The position numbers and the translations under genes are program-made. Source: a virus. From it: a DNA stretch of 38,527 nt. This document shows, one piece after another, positions 13,033 through 22,040 of the stretch (the first letter of the stretch is position 1; each line of letters starts with the position of its first letter). Under the pieces are notes generated by a model that saw nothing but the letters and a program-made list of their open reading frames with translations, did no database searches and had not been told where the DNA came from. The stretch is taken from IMG/VR virus record IMGVR_UViG_3300019360_000021, positions 1-38,527 of that record. One strand, written 5' to 3'.

Positions 13033-14834
13033 CACACCGCTCCCACCAGGCAGCGGGCGCCGGCGTCATAGGCGCCGGCGACGCCCTCGGCCGCGGCGAT
13101 CAGCTCGTCGGCTTCGTCGAGATAGCGCTGCTCGTCTTCGGCCAGCCCGCCCGGCCCGCGTTCGCCGGCGGGCGGCTCTACGTCGCCGGTTTCTTGTCCG
13201 CCGGCGGCGGTGTCGGCGCCTCGGCCTTCGAGTTGGCTCTCCAGCTCGGCGATCTCCTGCTCGAGTGCCCGGCTCTCGGCGTCGATCGCCTCCGGCTGCC
13301 GCAGTGTGGCCTGCACCTGACCGTCGATGGCGGCCGCGGCGGCCTGCTCGTCGGCGTCCCAGAAGGCCGCCTCCTGCGCTGCGATGCGGTCGAGCTCGGC
13401 CGCCCGGTCGGTCACCTCGAAGGCGAAGCGCGGCCGCCGGCCGTGCACGCGCTCGCGCCGGGCCTCCAGGAGGTCGCGCGCGGCCGCCGCGCGCAGCGCG
13501 CGCGCGCGCCCCATCAGCTCCAGCGCCACCCGCGCCTCGTGCGCGCCCAGCGCCTCGCCGGCCAGCAGCTTGCGGCCGGTGCGCTGCACCAGCTCGGTCG
13601 TCACCTTGTCGCCCGCACGGTTCATATCCTGGAACCACTTCGGGAAGGTGCCCTTGCTGGCGATCACCGTGCTGCCGGGCGCGTCCTCGTTGTAGAGCAG
13701 CAGGCGGCTGCCCGGTTCGGCCTGTTCCACCTCCGCCACCGCGCCTTCGAGCCACTGGCGGTCGCCCGGCCTTGGCTTCGTGTAGTCGGCATAGCGAACG
13801 CGCGCGCCTTCGCCGGCGGCGGCGCCCAGCTCGAAGCCGGGCGCCGCCGGCGCCCGGCCCAGCAGCCCCGGCGCCGTCAGCTCGTCGCCGCCGCCGAATA
13901 GCGTGTCGTCGCCCACGGGGCGGCCTTCGCCGGCGGCCAGGCGATCGAACTCGCGCCCCGCCGGATCGCTCTCCGCCAGCGCCTCGGCCACCCGCACCGG
14001 CCGCCCTTCGGCCACTGCCGCGACGGCACCGCGCAAGGCCGCCTCTCTGGTCCCGGCGCCGGCGGCATCGGCCGTGGCCTCCAGCGCGGACGGGGCGCGT
14101 CCCGCGAGGCGGTCGGCCAGCCAGCCGGCGCCGAGATGGAGGCCCCCGCCGAGGGCCGTGCCGAAGGCCAGGTTCAGCAGGCTGTCGGCGGCGCCGTAGT
14201 CGGCCTGCTCCGCGCGCGCGCCGGCGTAGATGATGGGCTCCACCGCGGCGGCGCCCACGGCGCCCTCGAGCGCGCCCCGTGCCAGCCGCGCGCCCGGCTT
14301 GCCCAGCCGCGCCGCCCACAGCGCATAGCGCGAAGGCCCGACGACGGGAATGAAGGCGCTGGCGATGTTCAGGGGATCGAGCGCCGAGACCGCCAGTCCG
14401 ACCCCCAATTGCCCGGCCGTCTCCAGCAGGCCGCCGCGGGCGCGCCGGAACACGCTGCGCCGCTGCAGCTCGCCGCGCTTGAGGTCGCGCAGCTGCTCGG
14501 CGCTGCCGCGCGCGATCGGGGCGTCGAAGGTCAGCTCGCCGGGGATGCCGTAACGCGCCGTCGCCTCCTCCGCCGTCAGCAGACTGTCGGGGTCGTAGCC
14601 GCGGATCGGCACCGGCCCGCCGCGCGTGAGCGCGAAGGGCCGCGTCTCGGCCTCGAATTCCTGCCGCTCGAGGAAACGGTAGATCGTCGGCAGCGGATTG
14701 CGGATGAACGCTTCTTCCGCCGTGGCCCCCAGCACCTCGCCGGTCGAGGTCGGATAGGCATCGATGCCCAGCGCTCGCACGCCCGGCGTCGGCTCGATGG
14801 CCTGGGTGACGAGGCCGGTGACGAGGCCGGTCAT
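13032..14834 (-). CDS. Internal virion protein (ejection protein)
   Basis: A 600-residue protein from ATG 14834, which overlaps the preceding stop (ATGA); a frame upstream to 14966 is rejected. Features are a Gly/Ala-rich central region with glycine-zipper-like hydrophobic stretches (GVGLAVSALDPLNIASAFIP), then a long charged helical C-terminal half with coiled-coil patterns (ALEQEIAELESQLEGRG). Such proteins form the inner core or the ejected channel in podoviruses. Its place in the run of four internal virion genes supports this; sequence family not confidently named. Confidence 0.65.
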   Translation of the reverse strand: MTGLVTGLVTQAIEPTPGVRALGIDAYPTSTGEVLGATAEEAFIRNPLPTIYRFLERQEFEAETRPFALTRGGPVPIRGYDPDSLLTAEEATARYGIPGELTFDAPIARGSAEQLRDLKRGELQRRSVFRRARGGLLETAGQLGVGLAVSALDPLNIASAFIPVVGPSRYALWAARLGKPGARLARGALEGAVGAAAVEPIIYAGARAEQADYGAADSLLNLAFGTALGGGLHLGAGWLADRLAGRAPSALEATADAAGAGTREAALRGAVAAVAEGRPVRVAEALAESDPAGREFDRLAAGEGRPVGDDTLFGGGDELTAPGLLGRAPAAPGFELGAAAGEGARVRYADYTKPRPGDRQWLEGAVAEVEQAEPGSRLLLYNEDAPGSTVIASKGTFPKWFQDMNRAGDKVTTELVQRTGRKLLAGEALGAHEARVALELMGRARALRAAAARDLLEARRERVHGRRPRFAFEVTDRAAELDRIAAQEAAFWDADEQAAAAAIDGQVQATLRQPEAIDAESRALEQEIAELESQLEGRGADTAAGGQETGDVEPPAGERGPGGLAEDEQRYLDEADELIAAAEGVAGAYDAGARCLVGAV

Positions 14835-16852
14835 GGGACGATCACGTCGGTGGTGCGGCCGCGGCCGCCGCGGCGCTGCACGATGCCCATGTCGCGGAAC
14901 TTGATTTCCACCGGCTTGCCGTTGGCGAGCGTCGCCGGGTCGCCGATGCTGTCGAGCAGGATCCAACCGTCGTCGGTCGGATTGGTCACCCAGGTGCCGC
15001 GCTTGACCTGCTCGAGATAGAGCGCGCGCCGCTGGTCGGGCGTCAGCAGCTGCGCCTCCGGCGTCACGCCGCCGATGTCCGGCATGTCCTCGGCGGTCAG
15101 CCGATCGAGCGTCACGCGCGCGACGTCGGCGGCGCGGTCGCCTTCGCCCCGCGGCGCGCGCGCGTTGTAGCCGTCATCGACGACGAAATCCCACTGGCCC
15201 CACAGCTCCTGCGCCGCGCGCGCGGCGGCGCCGCCGGCGTCGGCGGTCGCGCCGTAACGGTAGCCGAGCGACAGCGCCAGCTCGCGCATGGCCGCGGCCT
15301 TGTCGGGGGCGTTGACCAGCGTGGCCGCCAGCGGCGCGATCGCGGCATCGATGCCCTCCTCGATGTCGCCCGCCTTGTCGCCGGCCAGCTTCTTGAGGTC
15401 GGCCTGCGGCACGGCCAGGGCCTCGCCGGCATTCTTGCGCGCCACCGGATCGCCGATCGTCGCCAGCATCTGGTATTCGGCCGGCAGGCCGGCGCGCACC
15501 AGCTCGCGGTAGACGCCGTTCCAGGCCGACCCGTAGGCCGCCGCCTCCTGCTGCAGCAGGTCGCCGGCGCGCGCCGGATCGGCCTTGATCTTGCCGGCGA
15601 GCGCCGTGGCCTGCGCCGCGGACAGCGCCCGCGTCTGCTCCTCCGCCACGCCCGCCTGCAGCTGCACCGCGCGCGACAGCTCCACCGCCCGCTGCAGGTC
15701 CTCGGGCGTCTGCGCCCCCGCATAGGCCTGCGCCACCGCCGGCGAGTAGGCCAGTGCGTAGGCGGCGGGGTCGGCGGCCAGCTGTGCCCGCAGGTTGGCC
15801 AGGGTCTTGCTCATGGCCTCGTGGCGGCCGGCCTCGGCGGCGAAGTTCTCGCCGCCCGGCTGGTAGCTGGCGACCAGTGCCTGCTGCTCGGCCGGCGCCA
15901 GCAGCGCCAGGGCCGTGGCGTCGGCGTACAGCTGGGAGGCCGCCTGCAACTCCGCCACCACCGCGCCGCCCTTGTCGGACCCGAGGGTCGTCACGATCTC
16001 GGCGTCCGACAAGCCCGCGCTCGTGCCTTGCGCGCGCGCCACCTCCTCGTCGCGCAGGCGCGGCGCGAACTCCGCCAGGGTGGCCGCCCGCGCTTCCGCC
16101 GCCCGCGCGCGCGCCTCCACTTCGCGCCGGCGCTGCTCGACGTCGGCGGCGTTGAGCAGGCTTTCCATCTGCGCCGGCGTGAGGGCGCCGGCCCAGCGGC
16201 CGTCGAGGATGGCCTGGCGCGCGCTGCCGGGGTTGCGGTCGATCAGCGCGTTGACCTGGCCCACGGCGAGCGTGCTGCGGGCCTCGCGCGCGATCTCGTC
16301 CTTGTCGGCCGCCGCCAGCTCGCTCACTGCGATCGCGGCCAGCTGCTCGGCCAGGATGTCGTCGTACTGGCCGGGATCGGCGCGCACCGTGGCGGCGTTG
16401 ACCGCCAGATTGTCGGACAGCTGCGCGCGCCGGTGGCGGCTGCGCTCGTTACCCTCGAAGACCAGCGCGTCGGAGGCCAGGGCCTCGCGCACCAGCGCCA
16501 GCCTTTCTTCGGCCATGGCGCGCGCCTCGGGCGAGGGCGCGCTCTCCAGCAGCGGTCCCACGGCCTGGTCGAAGCGGCCCATGAAGCCGCTGGTGAAGTC
16601 GGGCGCGCCGGACGCCGCCTGCTCGCGCGCTTTGATCAGCTCCTGGGTCCAGCTGCCGCGGGTGCGCGCGATGGTGCCCGACGCCCAGCTGGCGTCGTCG
16701 CGCTGCTTCTGCTCCTCGAGCCGGCGGCCGGCCCACAGCGCCACGCCTTCGCCCAGCCGCGCCAGCTCCGGGAAGCCGGCGGCGGCGGCCTCGACCGACG
16801 GGTATACCGGTCCCGGCAGGCCCGGGCGGTCATAGGTGGGAATGCGCGGCAC
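14831..16852 (-). CDS. Internal virion protein (gp15-like position), helical
   Basis: A 673-residue protein from GTG 16852, with GGGAG eight bases upstream and only zero to one bases between it and the upstream stop. It opens MPRIPTYDRPGLPGPVYP and is otherwise an all-helical, Ala/Glu/Arg-rich protein with a basic C-terminus. Position and composition match the T7 gp15-like ejection proteins found between gp14-like and gp16-like genes. There is a two-to-four base overlap with its downstream neighbour. No enzymatic motif visible. Confidence 0.7.
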   Translation of the reverse strand: MPRIPTYDRPGLPGPVYPSVEAAAAGFPELARLGEGVALWAGRRLEEQKQRDDASWASGTIARTRGSWTQELIKAREQAASGAPDFTSGFMGRFDQAVGPLLESAPSPEARAMAEERLALVREALASDALVFEGNERSRHRRAQLSDNLAVNAATVRADPGQYDDILAEQLAAIAVSELAAADKDEIAREARSTLAVGQVNALIDRNPGSARQAILDGRWAGALTPAQMESLLNAADVEQRRREVEARARAAEARAATLAEFAPRLRDEEVARAQGTSAGLSDAEIVTTLGSDKGGAVVAELQAASQLYADATALALLAPAEQQALVASYQPGGENFAAEAGRHEAMSKTLANLRAQLAADPAAYALAYSPAVAQAYAGAQTPEDLQRAVELSRAVQLQAGVAEEQTRALSAAQATALAGKIKADPARAGDLLQQEAAAYGSAWNGVYRELVRAGLPAEYQMLATIGDPVARKNAGEALAVPQADLKKLAGDKAGDIEEGIDAAIAPLAATLVNAPDKAAAMRELALSLGYRYGATADAGGAAARAAQELWGQWDFVVDDGYNARAPRGEGDRAADVARVTLDRLTAEDMPDIGGVTPEAQLLTPDQRRALYLEQVKRGTWVTNPTDDGWILLDSIGDPATLANGKPVEIKFRDMGIVQRRGGRGRTTDVIVP

Positions 16853-17326
16853 TCAGTACACTCCCGGCACGCCGGTCTGCGTCAGCCGCTGCGGCCGCGG
16901 CAGCTGCGGCGCGCCCGGCTGCAGCAGGTTCTGGCCCCACGACGTGACGCCCGTGAGCAGCGCGCCGCCGGCGCCGCCCAGGCCGCCGACCAGGGCCGAC
17001 GTGCCGGCGCTGCGGAACGCTTCCGCGCGCTGGCGTCCGCCCCAGCGAATGGCGAGCGCATCGATTTCCTGTTGCGCGGCGGTGTCGGCCGCCACCTCGA
17101 GCGGGCTGCCTTCCGGCGTCACCCCGGCCTTGGCGTAACCGACGCGCTGCGCCGCCAGCAGCCGCCGCGCCTGCTCGCGCGCGCGGTCCTCCTCGAACGC
17201 CGCCTCCCGCCGTGCCGTGCGCGCGTTGGCCTGCGCCTGCTGGTACTGCATGACGCCGCCGCCGATCGACGCCGCCGCCGAGACGACGGTGCCGGCGATC
17301 GCCGCCGCGGTGAGGAAGTCACACAT
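16853..17326 (-). CDS. Internal virion protein B-like (gp14-like)
   Basis: A 157-residue protein with GGAG six bases before ATG 17326. It starts MCDFLTAAAIAGTVVSAAAS, a Gly/Ala-rich membrane-active helix, continues with a charged coiled-coil (QYQQAQANARTARREAAFEE) and the conserved block GSPLEVAADTAAQQEIDALA, IRWGGRQRAEAFRSAG. This is the standard pattern of podovirus gp14-like internal virion proteins that form the outer-membrane channel on infection. Its leader contains a heptamer repeat array. Confidence 0.8.
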   Translation of the reverse strand: MCDFLTAAAIAGTVVSAAASIGGGVMQYQQAQANARTARREAAFEEDRAREQARRLLAAQRVGYAKAGVTPEGSPLEVAADTAAQQEIDALAIRWGGRQRAEAFRSAGTSALVGGLGGAGGALLTGVTSWGQNLLQPGAPQLPRPQRLTQTGVPGVY

Positions 17327-17340
17327 GGGCGTCTCCGGCG

Positions 17341-17372
17341 CAGCTGACAGCCGATAGCTGACAGCTGATGGC
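17341..17372 (-). repeat. Heptamer repeat upstream of the gp14-like gene
   Basis: On the minus strand: ATCAGCT, GTCAGCT, ATCGGCT, GTCAGCT. The array occupies the gap between the tail tube B stop (17377) and the GGAG site of the gp14-like gene. Confidence 0.7.
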
Positions 17373-17376
17373 TTTC

Positions 17377-19719
17377 CTATCCCGCATTCACCGTCTCCGT
17401 CGGCACGATCGCCGCCACCGTGCAGGGCAGCGGCGCGTCCTGCGTCACCAGCACCCGCGCTTCCCGGTCGAAGCCCTTGGGGAACTCGACCACTTTGTCG
17501 CCCGTGAACAGCGGCGGGCTCTCGTCCATGGCGTGCCCGGCCTCGCGGAAGTCGACGATGTCAAGGTGGGCGTCGTCGAAGCCCACTCTGGCCCCGACGG
17601 TGTCGACGAACTTGACCGCCGCCTTGTGCAGCCGCTTGGCCTTGCCGAGCGCCGCGCCCTCCGGATTGCCGGTCTCCAGGTTCACGGTCTCCAGCCGCGC
17701 CGGGCAGGCCAGGCCGACCTGCACGCGGCCGGCCGCGGACGCCAGCTGGATCAAGCCGCCGGCGACCACGCGATCGGGATGCTCGGCGCCGTCGGCCAGC
17801 ACCTGCACGGTCTCGCCCTCGAGATGATCGAGGCCGCTCACCTGCGTCGCGCTGATCCGCCAGCCGCCGGCCGCCACCGGCGAGGCCGCGGCCGGGAAGG
17901 GTGTCAGGATGCGGCAGCGCACGTTGAAGCTGTCGACGATGGCCGTGATCTCGGCGCGGCCGCGGCCGAGCCGGCTGTCGCCCGGAAGATCGCCGGCGAT
18001 CACGTAGGGCACGTGGATCTGCCGGCCGGGCGTCACGCTCGCGAAGCTCGAGCTCGAGCTGGCGAACGGCACATCCAGGTTGCCGATCTGCGCCGCGTCG
18101 GCCGAATAGGTGAGCACGGCCGCCTGCGACCCGTCGTAGGACAGGCCGCTGTCGACGAACCACGCCCCGTCCTTGTCGTCGATGTTGATCGGCGCGAACT
18201 CGTATTCGAGATACTCGACATAACGCACCGTCGCCCCGTTGATCCGCCGCTCCACCACCAGCCACAGCTCGTCCTGGCCGGCGCCGGGGATCACGCTCAG
18301 CGACAGCGCCTTGCCGAAGGCCTGCGTCACGTTCATGGCATCGACGTGCCGCCCGCCCAGCGGATGCCGGTGCCAGCCGTTCACCTGCTGGTCCGGCATG
18401 TAGGTGGTGGCCACCAGGAGGCCGGAGGAGAGCGCGGCCCAGATCAGGTCGTCGGGCTCCTCCTGGTGGTCGATCGCGGCCACGCCGGCGGCCGTCAGGT
18501 GGCGGCTCAGGAGCGACAGCTCGGGCGCCACATAGCCGCCGCTGTTGCCGAGATCGAAGCGGTAGGCGAGCGCGTGCAGCTGCTTGCCGCCGCGGCTGAC
18601 GAAGATGGTCTCGTTGTCGATCCGCAGCGGCGCTTGCGCGTCCGCCTTCTTGGTGGACACCCGGCGCGCGTTGATGTTGGTCGGCGTGATGGCCTCGTTG
18701 AGCGTGGTGGCGCGCACCTCGAACGGCCCGGAGTTGGTGCCGGCGATCAGCGTCTCGCCGGCGGACAGCCAGCGGATGGCGTTCACCTTGGCATCGGAGA
18801 TGGTGAAGCTGACCGCGCTGTCGTCGCTCACCACGCCGGCGGCCGAGCTGGGCGCGAAGTTGCTGAACTCGCCGGACACGCTGCCCCACTTGGTCTGCGG
18901 CTGGGCGACCGTGCCCGCGAACCACAGCCGCTCCTCGAAGAAGGCGACGGCCTGCGGCCAGCCCGTGGTGTCGCTCCACGCGCCCAGCCGCCAGGTCGCC
19001 TTGGCCGCCACCGACGTCCAGGTCGTGATGATGGTGACCGTCACCACCGTCGGCGACGTCCAGCCTGTGATCTTGGCGTAGCCCCACACGCCGGTTTGCA
19101 GGACGCGGATGAGGCGGCCGACGTCGGTGGCGAGGAAGCCCTGGCCGCCGTTGATGCCCGTGGTCGACGAGGCCGTCACCGTCACGCCGGCGCCGGGCGC
19201 GAAGGCGCTCGGGGTCAGTGTGGTCGCCGTCGTGTTGACTTCCTGATAGGGGCCGTCGAGGAAATCGAACAGGCTCAGCGTCCAGCTGATGTGCGACGTG
19301 CGCGCCAGCAGCCGCTGCTGCAGCGTCGGCTGGCACAGATAGAGGATGTCGGCCGACTGCGCCCATTGCAGCCCGGCCAGCATGGCCTCGGTGTAGGGCG
19401 TGGCCAGCTCCACCGGCAGCGCGCCGGCGACGATGATGCCGCGATCCCTGTAGAAGCGGAACAGCAGGTCGGTGGCCTCGACCTGGTAGGCCTGCAGCGT
19501 CGAAAACTCGAACGGGATCAGCCGCGCCACCTTGTTGTCCTTGGTCGCCGTCACGTGGTGCGTGCCTGGCCGCCGCCCCGCCGGCCCCTGCGCCTTCGGG
19601 ATGAAGTTCTGCAGGCGACGGCAGGCGTTGGGATACTTGGCCAGGTCCGGCCGCCCCCACAGCAGCGGATCCCACTCGCCGGCGTTGAACGTGGTCAGCT
19701 GGGGCGAGGTCCTAGCCAT
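17377..19719 (-). CDS. Tail tubular protein B / nozzle protein (gp12-like)
   Basis: A 780-residue protein from ATG 19719 (MARTSPQLTTFNAGEWDPLL). That opening (N-F-x-x-G-E-x-x-P-x-L-x-G-R-x-D-x-x-K-Y), followed by CRRLQNFIPKAQGPAGRRPG, is the hallmark of the podovirus tail nozzle family. Long beta-rich body with FEFSTLQAYQVEATD and LPLSxxx-like repeats. Follows tail tube A with a 10-base gap; the ATG 19764 alternative would overlap that gene. It forms the distal part of the short tail through which DNA is ejected. Confidence 0.9.
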   Translation of the reverse strand: MARTSPQLTTFNAGEWDPLLWGRPDLAKYPNACRRLQNFIPKAQGPAGRRPGTHHVTATKDNKVARLIPFEFSTLQAYQVEATDLLFRFYRDRGIIVAGALPVELATPYTEAMLAGLQWAQSADILYLCQPTLQQRLLARTSHISWTLSLFDFLDGPYQEVNTTATTLTPSAFAPGAGVTVTASSTTGINGGQGFLATDVGRLIRVLQTGVWGYAKITGWTSPTVVTVTIITTWTSVAAKATWRLGAWSDTTGWPQAVAFFEERLWFAGTVAQPQTKWGSVSGEFSNFAPSSAAGVVSDDSAVSFTISDAKVNAIRWLSAGETLIAGTNSGPFEVRATTLNEAITPTNINARRVSTKKADAQAPLRIDNETIFVSRGGKQLHALAYRFDLGNSGGYVAPELSLLSRHLTAAGVAAIDHQEEPDDLIWAALSSGLLVATTYMPDQQVNGWHRHPLGGRHVDAMNVTQAFGKALSLSVIPGAGQDELWLVVERRINGATVRYVEYLEYEFAPINIDDKDGAWFVDSGLSYDGSQAAVLTYSADAAQIGNLDVPFASSSSSFASVTPGRQIHVPYVIAGDLPGDSRLGRGRAEITAIVDSFNVRCRILTPFPAAASPVAAGGWRISATQVSGLDHLEGETVQVLADGAEHPDRVVAGGLIQLASAAGRVQVGLACPARLETVNLETGNPEGAALGKAKRLHKAAVKFVDTVGARVGFDDAHLDIVDFREAGHAMDESPPLFTGDKVVEFPKGFDREARVLVTQDAPLPCTVAAIVPTETVNAG

Positions 19720-19729
19720 GGCGCACCAT

Positions 19730-20326
19730 TCAGTACCGGCTCTCCAGCCACCCCATCGGCGCATTGTCGGGATCCGGCCCGAACGGCTCGGGCGACCCCT
19801 CCTGGGCGTCGATGGCGCGCGCCTCGCGGATCATGCCGGCGTAGACGCGCCACTTGTCCTCGGCCACGCCGGCGCTGCCGGTGCGGTCGTAGGCCAGCGT
19901 CGCCGCCAGGCGCTGGGCGATGGCGTCGGTCACCAGCGCGTCCATGGCGGCCACGTTGGTGAGGTCGAAGATGTATTCGATGTTGAGCGAGCTCGGCGCA
20001 TCCTCGGTCATGATCAGGCGGCCGACGATGCGGTAGCGTTTGTTGAAATCGCGCTCGCCGTCGATCGTCACCAGCCGCAGCCAGTCGTCCGGCAGCTTGA
20101 AGGCCCGCGCGAAACGCCATTTCGGCGCGTCCGTCTCCGCCGGCAACGTCTCCAGCTTGGTCGCGCAGTTCCAGGGATAGGCGCGCAGCGCCGCCTTGCG
20201 CGCGATGTCGTAGTTGTCGCGGCAGCGCACCGCCACGATCGAATTGTCGGCGGCGAAATCGGTGATCCGGTCGACCCCGATGCGCGTCAGCGCCGCGTTG
20301 CAGATTTCGGTGACGGTGTTCGCCAT
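19730..20326 (-). CDS. Tail tubular protein A (gp11-like adaptor)
   Basis: A 198-residue protein from ATG 20326 (MANTVTEICNAALTRIGVDR). The opening and the RDNYDIARKAALRAYPWNCA block match the podovirus tail tube A/gatekeeper family, and LPDDWLRLVTIDGE and MDALVTDAIAQRLAATLAYD are further family-like blocks. It forms the ring joining portal and nozzle. The leader upstream contains a 15-bp hairpin made of heptamer repeats. Confidence 0.88.
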   Translation of the reverse strand: MANTVTEICNAALTRIGVDRITDFAADNSIVAVRCRDNYDIARKAALRAYPWNCATKLETLPAETDAPKWRFARAFKLPDDWLRLVTIDGERDFNKRYRIVGRLIMTEDAPSSLNIEYIFDLTNVAAMDALVTDAIAQRLAATLAYDRTGSAGVAEDKWRVYAGMIREARAIDAQEGSPEPFGPDPDNAPMGWLESRY

Positions 20327-20350
20327 GGCTCGCTGCCGCTCGCGTTCTCC

Positions 20351-20394
20351 GTCGTCAGTCGTCAGCTGAAAACTGACGACTGACGACTGACGAC
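20351..20394. repeat. Heptamer array forming a 15-bp perfect hairpin
   Basis: GTCGTCAGTCGTCAG (20351-20365) pairs perfectly with 20373-20387 across a 7-base loop; one more TGACGAC follows, then TTTCTT on the plus strand. The array lies between the 167-residue head protein gene and tail tube A. It could slow transcription, protect the mRNA end or set stoichiometry between abundant head and scarcer tail proteins. Confidence 0.7.
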
Positions 20395-20411
20395 TTTCTT
20401 CTATCGCCGGC

Positions 20412-20915
20412 CTAGTCGCCGACCATCGCCTGCATGCGCATGGAGATGGTGCCGGCGGCCGTGCCGATGGTGTTCGCCCGCAGCACCACGTCGTAGAAGC
20501 GGTTCGGGTCGCTGGCGTCGCCGGCATCCTGCCAGACGCGCTTCTCCATCTGGTCGATGTTGCGGGCCTCGAAGGTGACGTCGAGCGGCACCACGCGCGC
20601 CGTCGACATGTCCACCACCGAAGCATAGGCCGTGGCGGCCTTGACCGCCCCGCCGTTCTCGGCCGTCTGATAGAGGCCGACGTCGTAGGACGTGCCGGCG
20701 GTGATGGCATCGTTGAAGACCTCGAGCCGGCTGATCAGCCAGCTCGAATGCACGCGAAACATGCGGAGGGTCGAGCCGTCGTCGTCGGCCGCCGCCACCT
20801 CGACGGTGGCGTGGAAGCCCTTCAGCCGGCCGCCGTCCAACACGTTGTCGTTGGCCTTGGGCGGCGTCGCGTCCTTGTTGGTGACGATGGTGCTCTTGGT
20901 GTTCACAACTGCCAT
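20412..20915 (-). CDS. Head-associated protein (decoration-like), unknown family
   Basis: A 167-residue protein with AGGAGAG before ATG 20915 (MAVVNTKSTIVTNKDATPPK). Beta-rich; an FHATVEVAAADDDGSTLRMF segment and a long strand-loop pattern suggest a beta-sandwich. It is directly downstream of the major capsid protein, as decoration or head-stabilising proteins are in many podoviruses. A REP-like palindrome lies between the two genes. Name is positional, not by homology. Confidence 0.6.
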   Translation of the reverse strand: MAVVNTKSTIVTNKDATPPKANDNVLDGGRLKGFHATVEVAAADDDGSTLRMFRVHSSWLISRLEVFNDAITAGTSYDVGLYQTAENGGAVKAATAYASVVDMSTARVVPLDVTFEARNIDQMEKRVWQDAGDASDPNRFYDVVLRANTIGTAAGTISMRMQAMVGD

Positions 20916-20930
20916 GGCAGTCTCTCCTCG

Positions 20931-20955
20931 TGTAGGGGCGCGCGGCGCGCGCCCG
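20931..20955 (+). repeat. REP-like palindrome 1 (TGTAGGGGCG head)
   Basis: TGTAG followed by a 9-1-9 perfect palindrome of G, C (20936-20954). Two more copies with the same TGTAGGGGCG head and orientation lie at 29976 and 30165. On the coding (minus) strand it ends just before the AGGAGAG site of the head protein gene. It may act as terminator-like or mRNA-stabilising hairpin. Confidence 0.6.
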
Positions 20956-20978
20956 TGTTTTCGATCGAGCGGTGCGGC

Positions 20979-21866
20979 TTACACTTCGTTGCAGGCCACC
21001 TCGACCACCTGCACCTCCTCGATGCGCGTGGCGTCGATCTGCTGCATGACGTAGGCCTGCGTCGCATGCCGCTTGTCGGCCCGCTCGCTGATGCGCGTCA
21101 CCGCGTCGATGCCGACGGCCGCCCCGATGGCGCCCTGGACGTAGCCGTAGCAGAGGCGGCTGGGCGTGGCGTCCAGCTTCAGCCGTTCCGTGCGCTTGAA
21201 CTTGAAGCCGAGGAAGGTGTCGATCTTGCCTTCCACCAGCGCCCGCACGGTGTTGTAGTCGGCTGATTTCACCTCGGTCGTGTTCAGCAGCGTGGTCAGG
21301 TTCTTGGCCGTGGCCAGGAAATAGCGCGTCAGCTCCTCGTCGACGTCGGCGCCGTCGAGGATCTCCCGCGCCGTCAGCAGCTTGGCGAGCGTCAGGCCGG
21401 TGCCGCCCACCGCGATCTTCTGCGCCGCCGGCAGCGGCACGTTGGTGCCGACCAGATTCTCGTCGATCGACACCGCATTGCCGCCGAGGGCGTTGATGAT
21501 CTTGTCGTCTTTCTTCCGGTTCATCGCCATCATGGCGAGCTGCGCGTACTTGGTGGCCATGGCGCTGTCGCTGCGGCCCATGCGCACGGCGTCCTGCTTG
21601 TCCACCAGCTTGCCCCAGTCGACGTCGACCAGGCCGATGCGGCGGCGGGAATGCGGAACGTCGATATTGGGCGTGTCGGCGTTGCGCGGCAGGCCTTCCT
21701 GGGCTTCGGTGGCGCCGAGGCGGTCGAAATAGCCGAAGATGCCCTGCAGATAGTCGGGATCGTCGCGCACCGTCTCCCACAGCCGCGCATTCTTCTGCTG
21801 CGAGAGGATGATGAACTCGTCATGGAACATGTGTTGGAAGACAATCGGGATCTGCGTATCAGCCAT
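20979..21866 (-). CDS. Major capsid protein
   Basis: A 295-residue protein beginning MADTQIPIVFQHMFHDEFII. The FHDEFIILSQQKNARLWETV start, DVPHSRRRIGLVDVDWGKLV and the central MATKYAQLAMMAMNRKKDDK block are characteristic of HK97-like podovirus coat proteins related to the BPP-1/N4-like and Phage_capsid_2 group. It lies between scaffold and decoration/tail genes. GGAG nine bases before ATG. No protease-cleavable prodomain is visible. Expected to assemble an icosahedral head with the separate scaffold protein. Confidence 0.88.
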   Translation of the reverse strand: MADTQIPIVFQHMFHDEFIILSQQKNARLWETVRDDPDYLQGIFGYFDRLGATEAQEGLPRNADTPNIDVPHSRRRIGLVDVDWGKLVDKQDAVRMGRSDSAMATKYAQLAMMAMNRKKDDKIINALGGNAVSIDENLVGTNVPLPAAQKIAVGGTGLTLAKLLTAREILDGADVDEELTRYFLATAKNLTTLLNTTEVKSADYNTVRALVEGKIDTFLGFKFKRTERLKLDATPSRLCYGYVQGAIGAAVGIDAVTRISERADKRHATQAYVMQQIDATRIEEVQVVEVACNEV

Positions 21867-22040
21867 AGCGGCTCACTCCGTTTGCTTGCGTTGACAACAA
21901 GCGGAGCGGACACCCCCATCGATGGATGGGACCCACACCTTGGCGCTGCCGCGCGCCCTGCGGGCTGCTTTCAGCCTGTCACCGGACCGCCGCGCGAATT
22001 CGCCCTTGCGATCGTCGCGACGACACCCCGGATTTCGATC
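21867..22040. promoter_or_regulatory. 174-bp leader of the capsid gene
   Basis: Gap between scaffold and capsid genes, unusually long for this genome. CTCCG-TTTG-CTTG and CAAG-CGGAG (21879-21908) form an interrupted stem near the capsid start. No convincing promoter was seen. The leader may boost or process capsid mRNA. Confidence 0.35.

Noticed and set aside
5443-19556. Further parS sites at other CACGTG cores
   Set aside because: The flanking bases at the sites I checked (for example near 5457, 11046 and 19553) do not match TTT/AAA arms of parS.
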